In this document: one piece after another, positions 52,501 to 55,050 of the stretch
Layout of the letters: each line of letters begins with the position of its first letter
Position numbering within the stretch: position 1 is the first letter of the stretch
From: Notospermus geniculatus
Lineage: Eukaryota > Nemertea > Pilidiophora > Heteronemertea > Lineidae
DNA: 64,000 nucleotides
Assembly (NCBI GenBank): GCA_002633025.1
Contig: NMRB01000351.1
Span: 79,133 to 143,132 of the forward strand
Direction: 5' to 3'
Notes under the pieces: model-generated
What the model was told of the DNA's origin: nothing
Databases searched by the model: none
What the model saw: the letters and a program-made list of their open reading frames with translations, nothing else
Made by a program: the position numbers and the translations under genes

Positions 52501-53560
52501 AGGTCATCACAGTGTTTTAGACATACGGGAGAATCCAACTTACCTCGACCGCGAGTCCATGTCATAAAAATTTTCTAAGTTCTAATAATACCGTAATATA
52601 GAGAGGGGTAGCATCATGGTAAATGGAACAGCTTGTATTATAAATGTACCCGCTAAGCTGTTCCATCTACCATTATGCTACCCCTACTATATTACGATAT
52701 TTTTAGAACTTACAAAATTTTTATGACCTAGACTCGTGTCGAGGTAAGTTGGATTCTCCCGTATTTTTCCATGTCGAATTTCACTAATACCACAACACAT
52801 GTCAGCTTTCTGGGCATGCTGGGGAAGTCCCCAACAACCGAAGCACATTCAATGTGACTACATCTACATACCCGTACCTGCCTCAACACAAAACCATTAT
52901 GCCCGCAGCATTTTGGTTTGTTGCAGACAAATGGACGCTCAACAATTTCCTCTAGAAATCTGATGTGTATTTCACCACTAGGGGCCAAACCCAAAACATT
53001 CGGCCACAACCTTTTGTCAGCTCCACACAAACTTTATGTTATAGTTATAGCTGTATCTAAGGGTACAATGTACATGACATATCACCATGGTTTTTGATTT
53101 GACCTACTTTTCAAGGTCACGGAGGTCAAAGTTCGAAATTTCACTCATATCATTGACACTGGGGGTGGCCATCCATGACCTTAAGCTTAATGTGCCTGAA
53201 GACACCAGGTTTTTCCCTGAAATGTGACTTATAGCTTTTTTTCCATGAAATGTTACTTTGGGACTAATAAGCCTTTTCCTGTGGGTTTATTTTTTAGGTC
53301 CATCCTGTATAAGAGGAGGGTTCATTCTCTCTGAAAATGATGCTCTGGTTTTGTTGGTCATTCATACCCTCTGACATTCCCTTTTTAGCATGTTAACAAC
53401 ATGCAGGGAGTAATGAAGTTGTGTGACCATACTGAGTGACCCACCTATTATGTTCCCCTCCTAGTCAATTATCTAATTGTAATCTTTTATGTGTATATAC
53501 GATATCCAGCTGCAGCAAGCACCTCAGCCTCACAAGAACAAAAACTACAACCACAAGCAG
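1356..53560 (+). CDS. ADGB: Androglobin (ADGB)-like gene, locus span, incomplete at both ends
   Basis: Spliced gene assembled from exons at 1356, 2231, 5378, 6460, 9413, 14958, 15719, 17210, (duplicate set 18999-29728), 34287, (36957), 40926, 41589, 42328, 43276, 44338, 45313, 46675, 51670 and 53510. Androglobin is a large metazoan protein of sperm and motile cilia that joins a calpain-like cysteine-protease region to a circularly permuted globin domain with an IQ motif. What I see: exon junction phases match from 6460 to the end; a WMDFENFCKCFK/TLYVYHK block and a YLF-VDNLKPTEIVVSYSSL block that resemble the region before the globin; and globin E-F-G-H-like helices (ESCRFVDNAI, then LLESH, then SLSPEMAYAWRIF). 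The N-terminal protease part is outside the window. The A-B helices, which follow the H helix in this family, are not found before 64000. The identification rests on family memory and motif order, not on a search. Confidence 0.82.
1510..3045. other. Intron sequence, no element recognised outside the 2231 exon
   Basis: AT-rich sequence around the exon at 2231-2346. I see no repeat ends or further exons. Confidence 0.5.
2231..2346 (+). CDS. ADGB: Androglobin exon: beta-sandwich segment 1
   Basis: Acceptor ccaatttcag and donor gtaagt; phase 1 in, phase 0 out. It encodes KEKSSLDDGAIPENPEIVV then FASYSSLPKYPVRVSVLAEM. The alternating hydrophobic pattern (EIVVFASYSSL, PVRVSVLAEM) looks like beta strands. 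It resembles the later EIVVSYSSL exon at 41589, which suggests two related beta-sandwich units in the protein. Confidence 0.7.
3046..3911. mobile_element. Element with TACCGTATTTTTCGGAC ends
   Basis: Left end taccgtatttttcggac, right end gtccgaaaattacggta; sub-terminal ataagacgcacc/taaggcgctccc phrases on both sides. The same phrases recur at 4355-4452. The interior has taggcctag words and no gene. Confidence 0.68.
4177..4354. mobile_element. 178-bp CAGTGGAACC MITE with TA duplication
   Basis: Ends cagtggaacctctctatta and gggaggttccactg, with TA at 4175-4176 and 4355-4356. Inserted inside a GGCGCACC-type repeat. It is closely related to 30387-30563. The TIR resembles pogo/Tc1-mariner MITEs. 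Confidence 0.82.
4530..4760 (+). repeat. GTCGTCC-family body fragment
   Basis: Contains tttgacctgtttttcaaggt and cgtttcgtggccgcaggggc, matching the body of the family. Confidence 0.65.
4883..5004. repeat. GGCCCGTATTC hairpin element
   Basis: Arms ggcccgtattctagaacgtt and aacgttctagaatacggccc around a short loop; same family as 39684-39793. Confidence 0.8.
5022..5261. mobile_element. 240-bp foldback MITE with CAGTACAGG ends
   Basis: Ends cagtacaggttgcaattgac and gtcaattgtgacctgtactg, TA on each side. The interior is packed with cgtaact/agttacg words in both directions. Confidence 0.8.
5378..5468 (+). CDS. ADGB: Androglobin exon: beta-sandwich segment 2
   Basis: Acceptor gttttcag, phase 0, peptide SLNLKDPFSVLRLHLRLLTT followed by KSVQCRYQLM. 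It continues in frame from the exon at 2231 and ends with the strong donor gtaagt at 5469, giving phase 1. The next recognised exon (6460) needs phase 2. Either the weaker donor gtgtaa at 5467 is used or a small exon between them has been missed. Confidence 0.62.
5469..6459. other. Intron between 5468 and 6460; may hide a small exon
   Basis: Contains a tagcccacgtggccaatagg repeat fragment near 5600. Phases on the two sides do not match with the best splice sites, so a missed exon is possible. Confidence 0.45.
6460..6601 (+). CDS. ADGB: Androglobin exon, block A copy 1: acidic linker
   Basis: Acceptor ccttttacag, donor gtgaat. One base completes a split codon, then HRPKSSLERSCSRPVTANVE and SIEETDENALEPELEAIKTE are read, ending LEEK in phase 0. 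An acidic, low-complexity linker. It is the first exon of the duplicated block; the second copy begins at 17397, inside this exon. Confidence 0.68.
7091..8545. mobile_element. Insertion with ATGCAGGGTTCTGCC inverted ends
   Basis: Present in block A copy 1 and absent at the matching point of copy 2 (near 18131). Ends are inverted (atgcagggttctgcc at 7091, ggcagaaccctgcat at 8531-8545). It contains a nested GTCGTCC-family repeat at 7627-8436. Related elements lie at 34457-34850 and 37140-38152. No transposase frame. Confidence 0.78.
7627..8436 (+). repeat. GTCGTCC-family dispersed repeat, full-length type
   Basis: Starts tttttagctcactggggtga, then a GTCGTCC array (7665-7740), then a body with repeated phrases (aagtttcggtccgattcga, ggccgccaggtggcgtaa, ttttcaaggtcacagaggtc) and ends gagcacatggtccatggacc. 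Non-coding. The same family recurs through the window. Confidence 0.85.
9413..9529 (+). CDS. ADGB: Androglobin exon, block A copy 1: Ser/Pro-rich linker
   Basis: Acceptor tgtacatacag, donor gtaagt, 117 nt, phase 0 at both ends. It reads PAEDSQNPTPSPNHATLEKD then SSAKERKRSNIREQTSDWT. The paralogous copy at 18999 differs at four residues and has no stop, which supports this as a real exon. Confidence 0.72.
9663..9857. mobile_element. About 195-bp MITE with ACCGTAT ends, copy 1 only
   Basis: Imperfect inverted ends caccgtatacgcc and gcgcatacggta, with internal inverted gatattt/aaatattt words. It occupies almost the same target position as the 4.3-kb insertion of copy 2. Confidence 0.6.
10464..11905 (+). 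repeat. GTCGTCC-family dispersed repeat with an internal insertion
   Basis: Same start and end as 7627-8436, with an extra stretch at about 10531-10892 rich in ggtgcacaagg units between the GTCGTCC head and body. The last body module (cgatcggacatccaatatgg) is amplified. Confidence 0.85.
10531..10892 (+). repeat. GGTGCACAAGG word array
   Basis: At least ten gtgcacaag, atccacaag or atgcacaag words in the 10720-10870 part; inserted between head and body of a GTCGTCC-family repeat. An open frame here arises from the repeat. Confidence 0.65.
12716..12881. mobile_element. GGGACACACTCCGCG MITE, copy in block A
   Basis: About 166 bp, inverted ends of the family that also occurs at 16899, 33251, 43080 and 46907; TAA on both sides (12713-12715, 12882-12884). 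Confidence 0.8.
12914..13033. mobile_element. 120-bp hairpin MITE AGGGAGGTTT
   Basis: Ends agggaggtttcgcaagcgcc and ggcgcttgcaaaacctccct. Absent from copy 2, where acgacaatgttg is continuous. Confidence 0.72.
13358..13787. mobile_element. 430-bp foldback element with tandem-repeat arms and 11-bp TSD
   Basis: Flanked by gcatatagcgg at 13347-13357 and 13788-13798. Block A copy 2 has one uninterrupted gcatatagcgg near 24857, the empty site. Each arm is a degenerate tandem array of about 14-16 bp (gacactggaaaaaa on the left, its reverse complement on the right) around a short unique core holding one N at 13466. Confidence 0.9.
14421..14786. mobile_element. Insertion with CTGGTTCAACC inverted ends, copy 1 only
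   Basis: Left end tatactctggttcaacc and right end ggttgaaccagactata. Copy 2 lacks it between 25460 and 25510. Boundaries are good to a few bases. Confidence 0.65.
14958..15099 (+). CDS. ADGB: Androglobin exon, block A copy 1: Ser/Lys-rich linker
   Basis: Acceptor ccatttcag, donor gtaggt, 142 nt, phase 0 in and phase 1 out. It starts SSPKLTKKSSTIKREASSKS and ends NVVSVNDAK plus one base. A basic, serine-rich segment with no recognised domain. It joins in frame to 9413-9529 upstream and 15719-15902 downstream. Confidence 0.74.
15176..15424. mobile_element. TTAACCCC-ended MITE, block A copy 1
   Basis: Starts after TTAA with ccccttaacc and ends cagttaagggg; partner at 26321-26556. TTAA target and CCC ends suggest a piggyBac-like MITE. 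Confidence 0.6.
15719..15902 (+). CDS. ADGB: Androglobin exon, block A copy 1: linker plus WMDFENFCKCF motif
   Basis: Acceptor tctgttccag, donor gtaagt, 184 nt, phase 1 in and phase 2 out. A Gly/Glu-rich stretch (GSAGSETGGVEGEQPTEGKN) is followed by a structured end, RAKDVWMDFENFCKCFK, whose last codon is completed by the next exon. This tryptophan/cysteine block is the part that most resembles the conserved segment of androglobin before its second beta-sandwich. An internal GTAAAA is read through and is not a splice site. Confidence 0.78.
15938..16444. mobile_element. 507-bp Harbinger-like MITE with TAA duplication
   Basis: Inverted ends agcaggcctcacacgggga and tccctgtgtgaggctgct; TAA at 15935-15937 and 16445-16447. 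The empty site with a single TAA is in copy 2 just after the 27024 exon end. A 3-bp TAA duplication is typical of the PIF/Harbinger superfamily. Confidence 0.82.
16899..17066. mobile_element. GGGACACACTCCGCG MITE, inverted orientation
   Basis: Same family, opposite internal orientation, located 144 bp before the 17210 exon. Confidence 0.78.
17210..17273 (+). CDS. ADGB: Androglobin exon, block A copy 1: TLYVYHK motif
   Basis: Acceptor atttctacag, donor gtaagt, 64 nt. One base completes the lysine codon from 15902, then TLYVYHKTNTYVSNQKHSEL and K follow, ending in phase 0. The copy at 29665 differs by one silent change. The other open frame of this exon would change an amino acid between copies, which supports the chosen frame. 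Confidence 0.76.
17397..17525 (+). pseudogene. Truncated copy of the 6460-6601 exon, no acceptor (block A copy 2)
   Basis: Homology to the first exon begins abruptly at 17397, matching 6473, so the first 13 exon bases and the acceptor are missing; the sequence to the left is unrelated. The rest is intact and ends in the same gtgaat donor. One residue differs (EPIKTE for EAIKTE). Without an acceptor it probably cannot be spliced in. Skipping it keeps the frame, because 17273 ends in phase 0 and 18999 starts in phase 0. Confidence 0.72.
18999..19115 (+). CDS. ADGB: Duplicate Ser/Pro-rich linker exon, block A copy 2
   Basis: Same boundaries and 117-nt length as 9413-9529: acceptor tacatacag, donor gtaagt. 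It starts PAQDSQNPTPSPNPATLEKD. Changes against copy 1 are E to Q, H to P, A to G and R to K, with no indel or stop. It is either a real repeated exon or the other haplotype of one exon. Confidence 0.68.
20363..20435 (+). other. tRNA-like sequence (Val, TAC) with degenerate stems
   Basis: 73 nt with an A box (ttagcttagtggtagagcg), loop cttacaa and a B box (ggttcgaatct). The D stem pairs, but the anticodon stem (ttgga against gcagg) and T stem do not, so it is a tRNA pseudogene or tRNA-derived SINE head rather than a functional tRNA-Val. It lies inside the 4.3-kb insertion. Confidence 0.55.
22297..22458 (-). mobile_element. tRNA-derived SINE
   Basis: The minus strand starts gctgtcagagtggcgcaatg (A box), followed by cgcgggttcgattcccg (B box with paired T stem), then a conserved tail gttttctccgggcactccgg. 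A head-plus-domain layout is typical of a SINE; which superfamily the tail belongs to should be checked. Confidence 0.65.
24460..24616. mobile_element. MITE with GGAGGTTTAGAA ends
   Basis: Ends ggaggtttagaattcaaacg and tttgatttctaaacctccc. The block A copy 1 counterpart (from about 12692) has lost its right end. Confidence 0.65.
24795..24985 (+). repeat. Dispersed repeat (gcatatagcggacccatt family)
   Basis: Also at 13295-13357 plus 13799-13910, at 30040-30200 (inverted) and 47635-47795 (inverted). Phrases: tgagttgaccaataggtgtc, gcggacccattcattcttga. Confidence 0.7.
25607..26040. mobile_element. 434-bp MITE with GGCCAC ends and TAG duplication, copy 2 only
   Basis: Left end ggccacac with attctttggtttacgggc, right end gcccgtaaaccaaagaat with gtggcc. 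TAG flanks at 25604-25606 and 26041-26043; copy 1 has an uninterrupted gagtagaggc. Confidence 0.82.
26108..26249 (+). CDS. ADGB: Duplicate Ser/Lys-rich linker exon, block A copy 2
   Basis: 142 nt with the same acceptor and gtaggt donor as 14958-15099. Two amino-acid changes (EASTKS for EASSKS; NVVTVNDAK for NVVSVNDAK). The frame is intact. Confidence 0.68.
26321..26556. mobile_element. TTAACCCC-ended MITE, block A copy 2
   Basis: Allele of 15176-15424 with small indels. Confidence 0.6.
26841..27024 (+). CDS. ADGB: Duplicate WMDFENFCKCF exon, block A copy 2
   Basis: 184 nt, phase 1 in and phase 2 out, identical layout to 15719-15902. Changes are confined to the linker (TESKNGEEEGEQR for TEGKNGEEEAEQR); the conserved WMDFENFCKCFK end is unchanged, so divergence is concentrated in the disordered part. 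Confidence 0.7.
27236..28942 (+). repeat. GTCGTCC-family repeat with AGGCCTA-rich interior
   Basis: Head ttagctcactggtgagctat, GTCGTCC array, body similar to 7627-8436; the 28040-28500 part is a different sequence dense in taggcctaggccta. Ends gagcacatggtccatggacc. Confidence 0.75.
28240..28500. repeat. AGGCCTA-dense stretch
   Basis: Many taggcctaggcc runs in about 260 bp; scattered shorter clusters at 3424-3480 and 21640-21740. Non-coding. Confidence 0.7.
29665..29728 (+). CDS. ADGB: Duplicate TLYVYHK exon, block A copy 2
   Basis: 64 nt with acceptor tttctacag and donor gtaagt; protein identical to the 17210-17273 exon. It ends in phase 0, compatible with either copy of the 54-nt exon downstream (34287 or 36957). 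Confidence 0.7.
29937..30250. repeat. GGGCCGTATGCACCAAAC foldback with an inner repeat
   Basis: Inverted ends (gccgtatgcaccaaacgaag; ctccgtttggtacatacgga). The inner 30040-30200 is an inverted copy of sequence around 13300-13900 and 24795-24985. Confidence 0.7.
30387..30563. mobile_element. 177-bp CAGTGGAACC MITE with TA duplication
   Basis: Same family as 4177-4354 and about the same length; TA at 30385-30386 and 30564-30565. Confidence 0.8.
30745..31440. repeat. Cluster of GGGCCGTATTC-type hairpin fragments
   Basis: Ends agggccgtattcaaaaaggg (30748), aagggccgtttgcacgggtc (31298) and gtgaatacggcccta (31402-31416), with a region repeating gtcttaaa between them. Probably two or more nested hairpin elements. 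Confidence 0.5.
31917..32762. mobile_element. 846-bp element with AGTCCCAGCTTC ends and TTAA flanks
   Basis: Inverted ends agtcccagcttcatccccc and gggggatgaagctgggact, TTAA at 31913-31916 and 32763-32766. TTAA duplication suggests a piggyBac-like origin. No transposase. Absent from block B copy 2. Confidence 0.75.
33251..33420. mobile_element. GGGACACACTCCGCG MITE
   Basis: 170 bp, ends agggacacactccgcgtgag and gcagtgtctccct. Confidence 0.8.
33421..33760 (+). repeat. GTCGTCC-family body fragment (block B copy 1)
   Basis: gatgacctaaggcacgaagt through ttgggtctgattcaattc-like phrases; partner at 35560-36240. Confidence 0.6.
34287..34340 (+). CDS. ADGB: Androglobin small Gly/Lys exon, block B copy 1
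   Basis: Acceptor ctttccag, donor gtaaat, 54 nt, phase 0 at both ends, peptide GVSSNAGGGKKSAPNTAA. The evidence is phase compatibility, splice signals, and conservation with one substitution in the 36957 copy. It is short and low in complexity, so the call is moderate. Confidence 0.55.
34457..34850. mobile_element. Short relative of the ATGCAGGGTTCTGCC element
   Basis: Begins aggattctgcccaggactga and ends gcgggagaaccct; the sequence between matches the outer parts of 7091-8545 without the nested repeat. Confidence 0.65.
35560..36240 (+). repeat. GTCGTCC-family body fragment (block B copy 2), interrupted
   Basis: Same phrases as 33421-33760, split by the palindromic insertion at 35809-36036. 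Confidence 0.6.
35809..36036. mobile_element. Palindromic Penelope-like remnant with 16-bp TSD
   Basis: Inserted inside a 16-bp duplicated target tcttttcaaggtcaca (35793-35808 and 36037-36052); block B copy 1 has a single copy near 33611. The insert is a 34-nt single-copy lead followed by long inverted arms (35843-35912 and about 35969-36038) around a loop with two gagtcttttctagagttt units. The arms contain gaccccggttggggtcgaaa, a stem-loop followed by GAAA. Confidence 0.72.
36957..37010 (+). CDS. ADGB: Androglobin small Gly/Lys exon, block B copy 2
   Basis: 54 nt, same splice signals as 34287-34340, with one change (GVSSSAGGG). It joins in phase 0 to the exon at 40926. If only one copy is used, either keeps the frame; using both would insert 18 extra residues without a frameshift. 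Confidence 0.52.
37140..38152. mobile_element. Relative of the ATGCAGGGTTCTGCC element, interrupted by a TA-flanked element
   Basis: Same family as 34457-34850 (its block B partner), split by the 620-bp insertion at 37249-37868. Confidence 0.65.
37249..37868. mobile_element. TA-flanked CAGTGGAACC element (pogo/Tc1-mariner type, non-autonomous)
   Basis: Ends cagtggaaccccgg and ccggggttccactg, flanked by TA on both sides. The partner copy has a single TA at 34563-34564, an intact empty site. The interior repeats the phrase gtggtcgcgtta. No transposase frame. Confidence 0.8.
38699..38802. repeat. Hairpin with TGTGAAATTTCCCTTA arms
   Basis: agtgtgaaatttcccttaaa and ataagggaaattttacact are complementary across a short loop. 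Confidence 0.65.
39145..39252. repeat. Hairpin CAGGCAGGCCT
   Basis: Arms gaggcgagtgaaaaactgc and gcagtttttcactcgcctc with flanking aggcctgcct. Confidence 0.78.
39684..39793. repeat. GGGCCGTATTT hairpin element
   Basis: Same family and loop (ctattgttctcgatg) as 4883-5004, in opposite internal orientation. Confidence 0.75.
40300..40460 (+). repeat. GTCGTCC-family body fragment
   Basis: ttagcaggacacatttcgta and gccaccaggtggccaaat match the family body. Confidence 0.55.
40926..40962 (+). CDS. ADGB: Androglobin 37-nt exon ending YLF
   Basis: Acceptor tgctcttttcag, donor gtatcc. It reads AGGLDDRALLYL plus one base, phase 0 in and phase 1 out. Joined to the next exon it makes YLFVDNLKPTEIVV, a run typical of the androglobin segment before the globin domain. 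The junction codon (T+TT, Phe) supports both ends. Confidence 0.7.
41589..41768 (+). CDS. ADGB: Androglobin exon: VDNLKPTEIVVSYSSL beta-sandwich
   Basis: Acceptor ctcatcaaag (weak pyrimidine tract) and donor gtaagt, 180 nt, phase 1 in and out. It encodes VVDNLKPTEIVVSYSSLSRW once joined upstream, then a proline run (PPPPPMPEK) and a charged tail ending GTGSVVGEG. An AG at 41611-41612 is a possible alternative acceptor, but it would drop VDNLKPT. Confidence 0.75.
42328..42351 (+). CDS. ADGB: Androglobin 24-nt microexon DDSQSHKD
   Basis: Acceptor gattattttccag and donor gtaagt flank 24 nt that keep phase 1 on both sides, giving DSQSHKD after a split Asp codon. Gene finders easily miss an exon this small. 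Strong splice sites and phase match are the support. Confidence 0.6.
43080..43250. mobile_element. GGGACACACTCCGCG MITE next to a globin-region exon
   Basis: Same family; the right end lies only 25 bp from the 43276 exon acceptor, so it supplies sequence close to the pyrimidine tract. Confidence 0.82.
43276..43420 (+). CDS. ADGB: Androglobin exon: pre-globin beta domain
   Basis: Acceptor ctctcaacag, donor gtaagt, 145 nt, phase 1 in and phase 2 out. It encodes GPTDQEFPPIHPGTLIAEPH then SWKSLVTGQPILRIRTTGTR and AAVLSLPAG. Beta-rich, with the conserved SWKSL and LSLPAGRH pattern that continues into the next exon. It lies directly before the globin helices. Confidence 0.8.
43734..43948. mobile_element. 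Palindromic Penelope-like remnant with hammerhead-type core and 11-bp TSD
   Basis: Flanked by gagctgaatga at 43723-43733 and 43949-43959. A 33-nt lead precedes a perfect palindrome, 43767-43947, centred on 43857. Each arm holds ctgatga, a GGCCC/GGGTC stem with loop GATA, and then GAAA: the conserved order of a hammerhead ribozyme core (plus strand 43861-43886, minus strand 43828-43853). Penelope-like elements are known to carry hammerhead motifs; stem III is not convincing here. Confidence 0.7.
44118..44272. repeat. GGGCCGTATGCACCAA foldback, short form
   Basis: Shares ends and gaagattatcttcttgaactc with 29937-30250 but lacks the inner repeat. It lies 66 bp before the 44338 exon. Confidence 0.68.
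44338..44452 (+). CDS. ADGB: Androglobin exon: end of beta domain, entry to globin
   Basis: Acceptor ttcgttccag, donor gtacac, 115 nt, phase 2 in and phase 0 out. It reads RHVLKLSMSSPLGHHVHLSS then AVQFVFGDEEAVMPHLTK. The first part closes the beta domain; FVFGDEEAVMPHLTK leads into the first globin helix of the permuted order (C/D region). Its out-phase joins the globin core exon. Confidence 0.82.
44582..44904 (+). repeat. GTCGTCC-family repeat, truncated at an assembly gap
   Basis: Head tttttagctcacctctgtga with GTCGTCCGGC units, body start aaaccgcttgggctacagag; cut by the N gap at 44905. Confidence 0.78.
44905..44935. other. Assembly gap (31 N)
   Basis: A run of N inside the intron between globin exons, at the boundary of a dispersed repeat and an 83-bp tandem duplication. 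Confidence 0.99.
44936..45101 (+). repeat. 83-bp unit in tandem (two copies)
   Basis: Both units read aatggaaataacgttagaaa through tcctccagttcccc, with a few differences. They begin right after the N gap, so copy number may be collapsed. A diverged inverted relative occurs at 10290-10372. Confidence 0.85.
45313..45480 (+). CDS. ADGB: Androglobin globin core: E and F helices with proximal His
   Basis: Acceptor cattttcag, donor gtaagt, 168 nt, phase 0. ESCRFVDNAIQVLTNIGKCI fits a globin E helix; AFAQAWEELLESHCPYRRNK fits the F helix, where His in LLESH (residue 40 of the exon) matches proximal position F8. The exon ends KQQHFA, the start of helix G. In a permuted globin this block lies N-terminal to helices A and B. 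The assignment is by pattern and should be checked by structure prediction. Confidence 0.82.
45514..45642. repeat. Hairpin element AGGCTGCAATCACA
   Basis: Arms aggctgcaatcacatagagc and tgtgattgcagcct; centre aacaatggcttcac/gtgaagccattgtt. It begins 33 bp after the 45480 exon end. A related centre occurs at 31737-31795. Confidence 0.75.
45691..45709 (+). repeat. TATG tetranucleotide microsatellite
   Basis: Just under five tatg units. Confidence 0.9.
45780..46300 (+). repeat. Degenerate tandem of the gaggtgccctg repeat
   Basis: Several roughly 110-170 bp units, each with atcttggattt(c) and ggttggggagg phrases, in the intron between the two globin exons. Confidence 0.55.
46339..46548. repeat. 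Hairpin element ATAGAGGAATCCCAC, 120 bp before a globin exon
   Basis: Ends atagaggaatcccacgtgac and gtcagtgggattcctctat; interior repeats tgacgtca-like words. Confidence 0.75.
46675..46819 (+). CDS. ADGB: Androglobin globin core: G and H helices
   Basis: Acceptor cgcatttgtag, donor gtaggt, 145 nt, phase 0 in and phase 1 out. VFNDALYSTLKKVLQDSLSP followed by EMAYAWRIFNND matches the usual globin G-H pattern (a long helix, a turn with SxSPE, then AW at the start of H). The exon ends with a polar loop, KNPLGLPYGSSRP, consistent with the linker that holds the IQ motif in this family. Confidence 0.84.
46907..47077. mobile_element. GGGACACACTCCGCG MITE
   Basis: Same family, 171 bp, ends gggacacactccgcctgagc and acgcggagtgtggccc, in the intron after the 46819 exon end. 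Confidence 0.8.
47635..47795 (-). repeat. Inverted copy of the gcatatagcggacccatt repeat
   Basis: agcggaccaatgtacaggaa and gtagtgacacctagtggtca match the reverse complement of 24795-24985. Confidence 0.65.
48537..48973. mobile_element. Element with CTTATCCGGCCACCGCGG ends
   Basis: Ends actgtataatgacttatccg and cggataagtcacatatacagt-type; inner inverted stretch of about 21 bp (ggccaccgcgg). An 84-codon open frame inside has no recognisable features. Confidence 0.72.
49210..49570 (+). repeat. Degenerate tandem units GCAGCC..GCGAGCC..GGCTAGGCA
   Basis: At least four units built on cagcctgtgcaagccattgg and ggctgggcactggggcaccg (49225, 49310, 49384, 49517). A 193-codon open frame on the minus strand crosses them and is best explained by the repeat. 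Confidence 0.6.
50667..50718 (+). repeat. GAGTATTGG/GAGTATTGT minisatellite
   Basis: About five 9-bp units alternating gagtattgg, gagtattgt and gagcattgt. Confidence 0.8.
50901..50965 (+). repeat. GTCGTCC-family head fragment
   Basis: ttagctcacctggtgagctg followed by a short degenerate GTCTGT tract; no body follows. Confidence 0.55.
51101..51565. mobile_element. Element with ACCGTAGAGTCGGTTCTATA ends
   Basis: Left accgtagagtcggttctata, right ttatagaaccgcctctacggt. Confidence 0.72.
51670..51717 (+). CDS. ADGB: Androglobin post-globin linker exon 1
   Basis: Acceptor catttttcag, donor gtaagt, 48 nt, phase 1 in and out: ATGATSHRGSAKPGKK plus a split codon. Low complexity and basic. Accepted because both splice sites are strong and the phase matches the globin H-helix exon. 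Confidence 0.6.
51949..52138. repeat. Hairpin with ACTCCAAAAGAGT arms
   Basis: Arms tagacgatatcactccaaaa and ttttggagtgatagtcta; inner parts hold imperfect cacgtcat/atgacgtg pairs. Confidence 0.72.
52524..52763. repeat. 240-bp hairpin TACGGGAGAATCC
   Basis: Nearly full-length arms: tacgggagaatccaacttac and gtaagttggattctcccgta, with matching inner sections (agctgttccat). Confidence 0.8.
53040..53150 (+). repeat. GTCGTCC-family body fragment
   Basis: tttgacctacttttcaaggt and acggaggtcaaagttcgaaa. Confidence 0.55.
53510..53560 (+). CDS. ADGB: Androglobin post-globin linker exon 2
   Basis: Acceptor cgatatccag, donor gtaatt, 51 nt, phase 1 in and out: PAASTSASQEQKLQPQA. A Gln/Ser/Ala-rich linker continuing from 51717. 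It is the last exon that I can support well; the gene should continue downstream. Confidence 0.55.
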
Positions 53561-53767
53561 GTAATTGAGTTGGCAATTTTAAACCGTGTGGCACTGCTTA
53601 ATCGCACTTTTACCCATAGTCATTGTTTGCTCACCCTTCATCCATTACCGTTTTGTGACTTTTCCCTTATCCCTGATCTGTGTTTGAATTTCTCTTATTT
53701 AACACACGTATCTTGGTTAAAAATCCAGAGGTTTATGGGCGAGGGATGCAAGGGGGAAAAACGTATT

Positions 53768-54317
53768 CTTAAGCCTCGCTTATGTCGCCCTTATGTCCAG
53801 TCAGAACCAGTTGGCAACTGATAATCAGCGTGTAGTTGGAACTAATCAGTCACAACTACTAGGTGACATAAGCTCTCGGGCGTCAGCGAGTAACTAGTTG
53901 CAAACTAAAAACATCCAGATCCTGAAAATTGCACGTGTTCAACTTCAGCAACTAGTTGACGACTAGTTGACAACTGTGTATCTGCTTATCATAGTTGACA
54001 TATATAAGTACGCCCACGACAGCGAGGAACCAGTATACTGAGGAGACAGCCAATGAAAATCGCTTTACATTCCACGTGACCTGAACACGACGACGCCCTT
54101 TTGACTGATCACATGAGCATCGAATCACCACGTTACGTAAAATCAAAGGAAATCTGTGTCGACATAAGCACTCAAAAGACGGCGGTAAACTAGTTCCAGG
54201 TAGTTGTGACCGATCGGTACTGTTCTACATGTTCTACTCGGTGGCGACATAAGTTATCAGTTGCAACTTGTTGACGCTATTCCTATCACAGCGTAGGGCG
54301 ACATAAGCGAGGCTTAA
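53768..54317. mobile_element. 550-bp element with CTTAAGCCTCGCTTATGTCG ends
   Basis: Ends cttaagcctcgcttatgtcg and cgacataagcgaggcttaag. It abuts the hairpin at 54318. Interior rich in caactagttg. Confidence 0.78.
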
Positions 54318-54435
54318 GGGCCGTATGCACAGAGCTTCCTTGAGTGTGAGGTCGACCTTTAGCTATTGTTTGCAGGGTAGAATACAAAAGATTAAGGTCG
54401 ACCTTACACTTGAGGAAGCTCTGTGCATACGGCCC
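54318..54435. repeat. GGGCCGTATGCAC hairpin element
   Basis: Arms gggccgtatgcacagagctt and aagctctgtgcatacggccc; middle contains aggtcgacctt as in the hairpin at 4883. Confidence 0.8.
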
Positions 54436-55028
54436 TTAGAGTTGAGAATTCGGGAGTGGAGATCAAGTTGACGTGATCGCCCCTTCTCCAACTGAAATGT
54501 GGATCCGGAATGGAGGAAAGAAGAGTGCCAGCTAAAAGAATTATCAATGAAACGTTTGTTTCGGAATGGAGGGATGCATGTTGACTTTGTCAGGTGGAGC
54601 GCTGAGAATCATAAACTCGTTCCCATATTCGGAACAGATAGTAATTTTGTTGTCGCATTTGACCAAATGTGTTAGTCTCGTCCCCAGAGGTCATTTGCTC
54701 CTTGATTCGAGGTGCCGGTCCCATAACCCCATTTCACTTCCACACTCTGCAAAGAAATTCGTGCTTCATTAGGAAATCGTGGCCTTAGAGCAGAACTTGT
54801 GGAAACACAAACAAAGATCACTCAAGTGTGAGCCCATACTCCTAAGTGGTCAGTGCTGTTCAGTTCCCGGACGTAAGTGGTCGTGCTTCTCTGAGCAAAA
54901 ATTACTTGATCTAAAATCTTTATTTTTCGGCCAATTTCAAAAACCTTTTGACGATAAAAAAAACATTTGTTCGGCTGTATAAGTTTTTGTGACAGCACAA
55001 TTTGAGAAATATGTTTTTTTCCCTTCAG

Positions 55029-55050
55029 CCAAGGAAAAAGTCAGTACTAC
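55029..55050 (+). CDS. Possible 22-nt androglobin microexon
   Basis: Acceptor ttcccttcag and donor gtaaac enclose 22 nt that continue from 53560 in phase 1 (AKEKVST plus two bases). The size makes chance occurrence likely; the pyrimidine tract is good and the donor is average. Confidence 0.25.
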
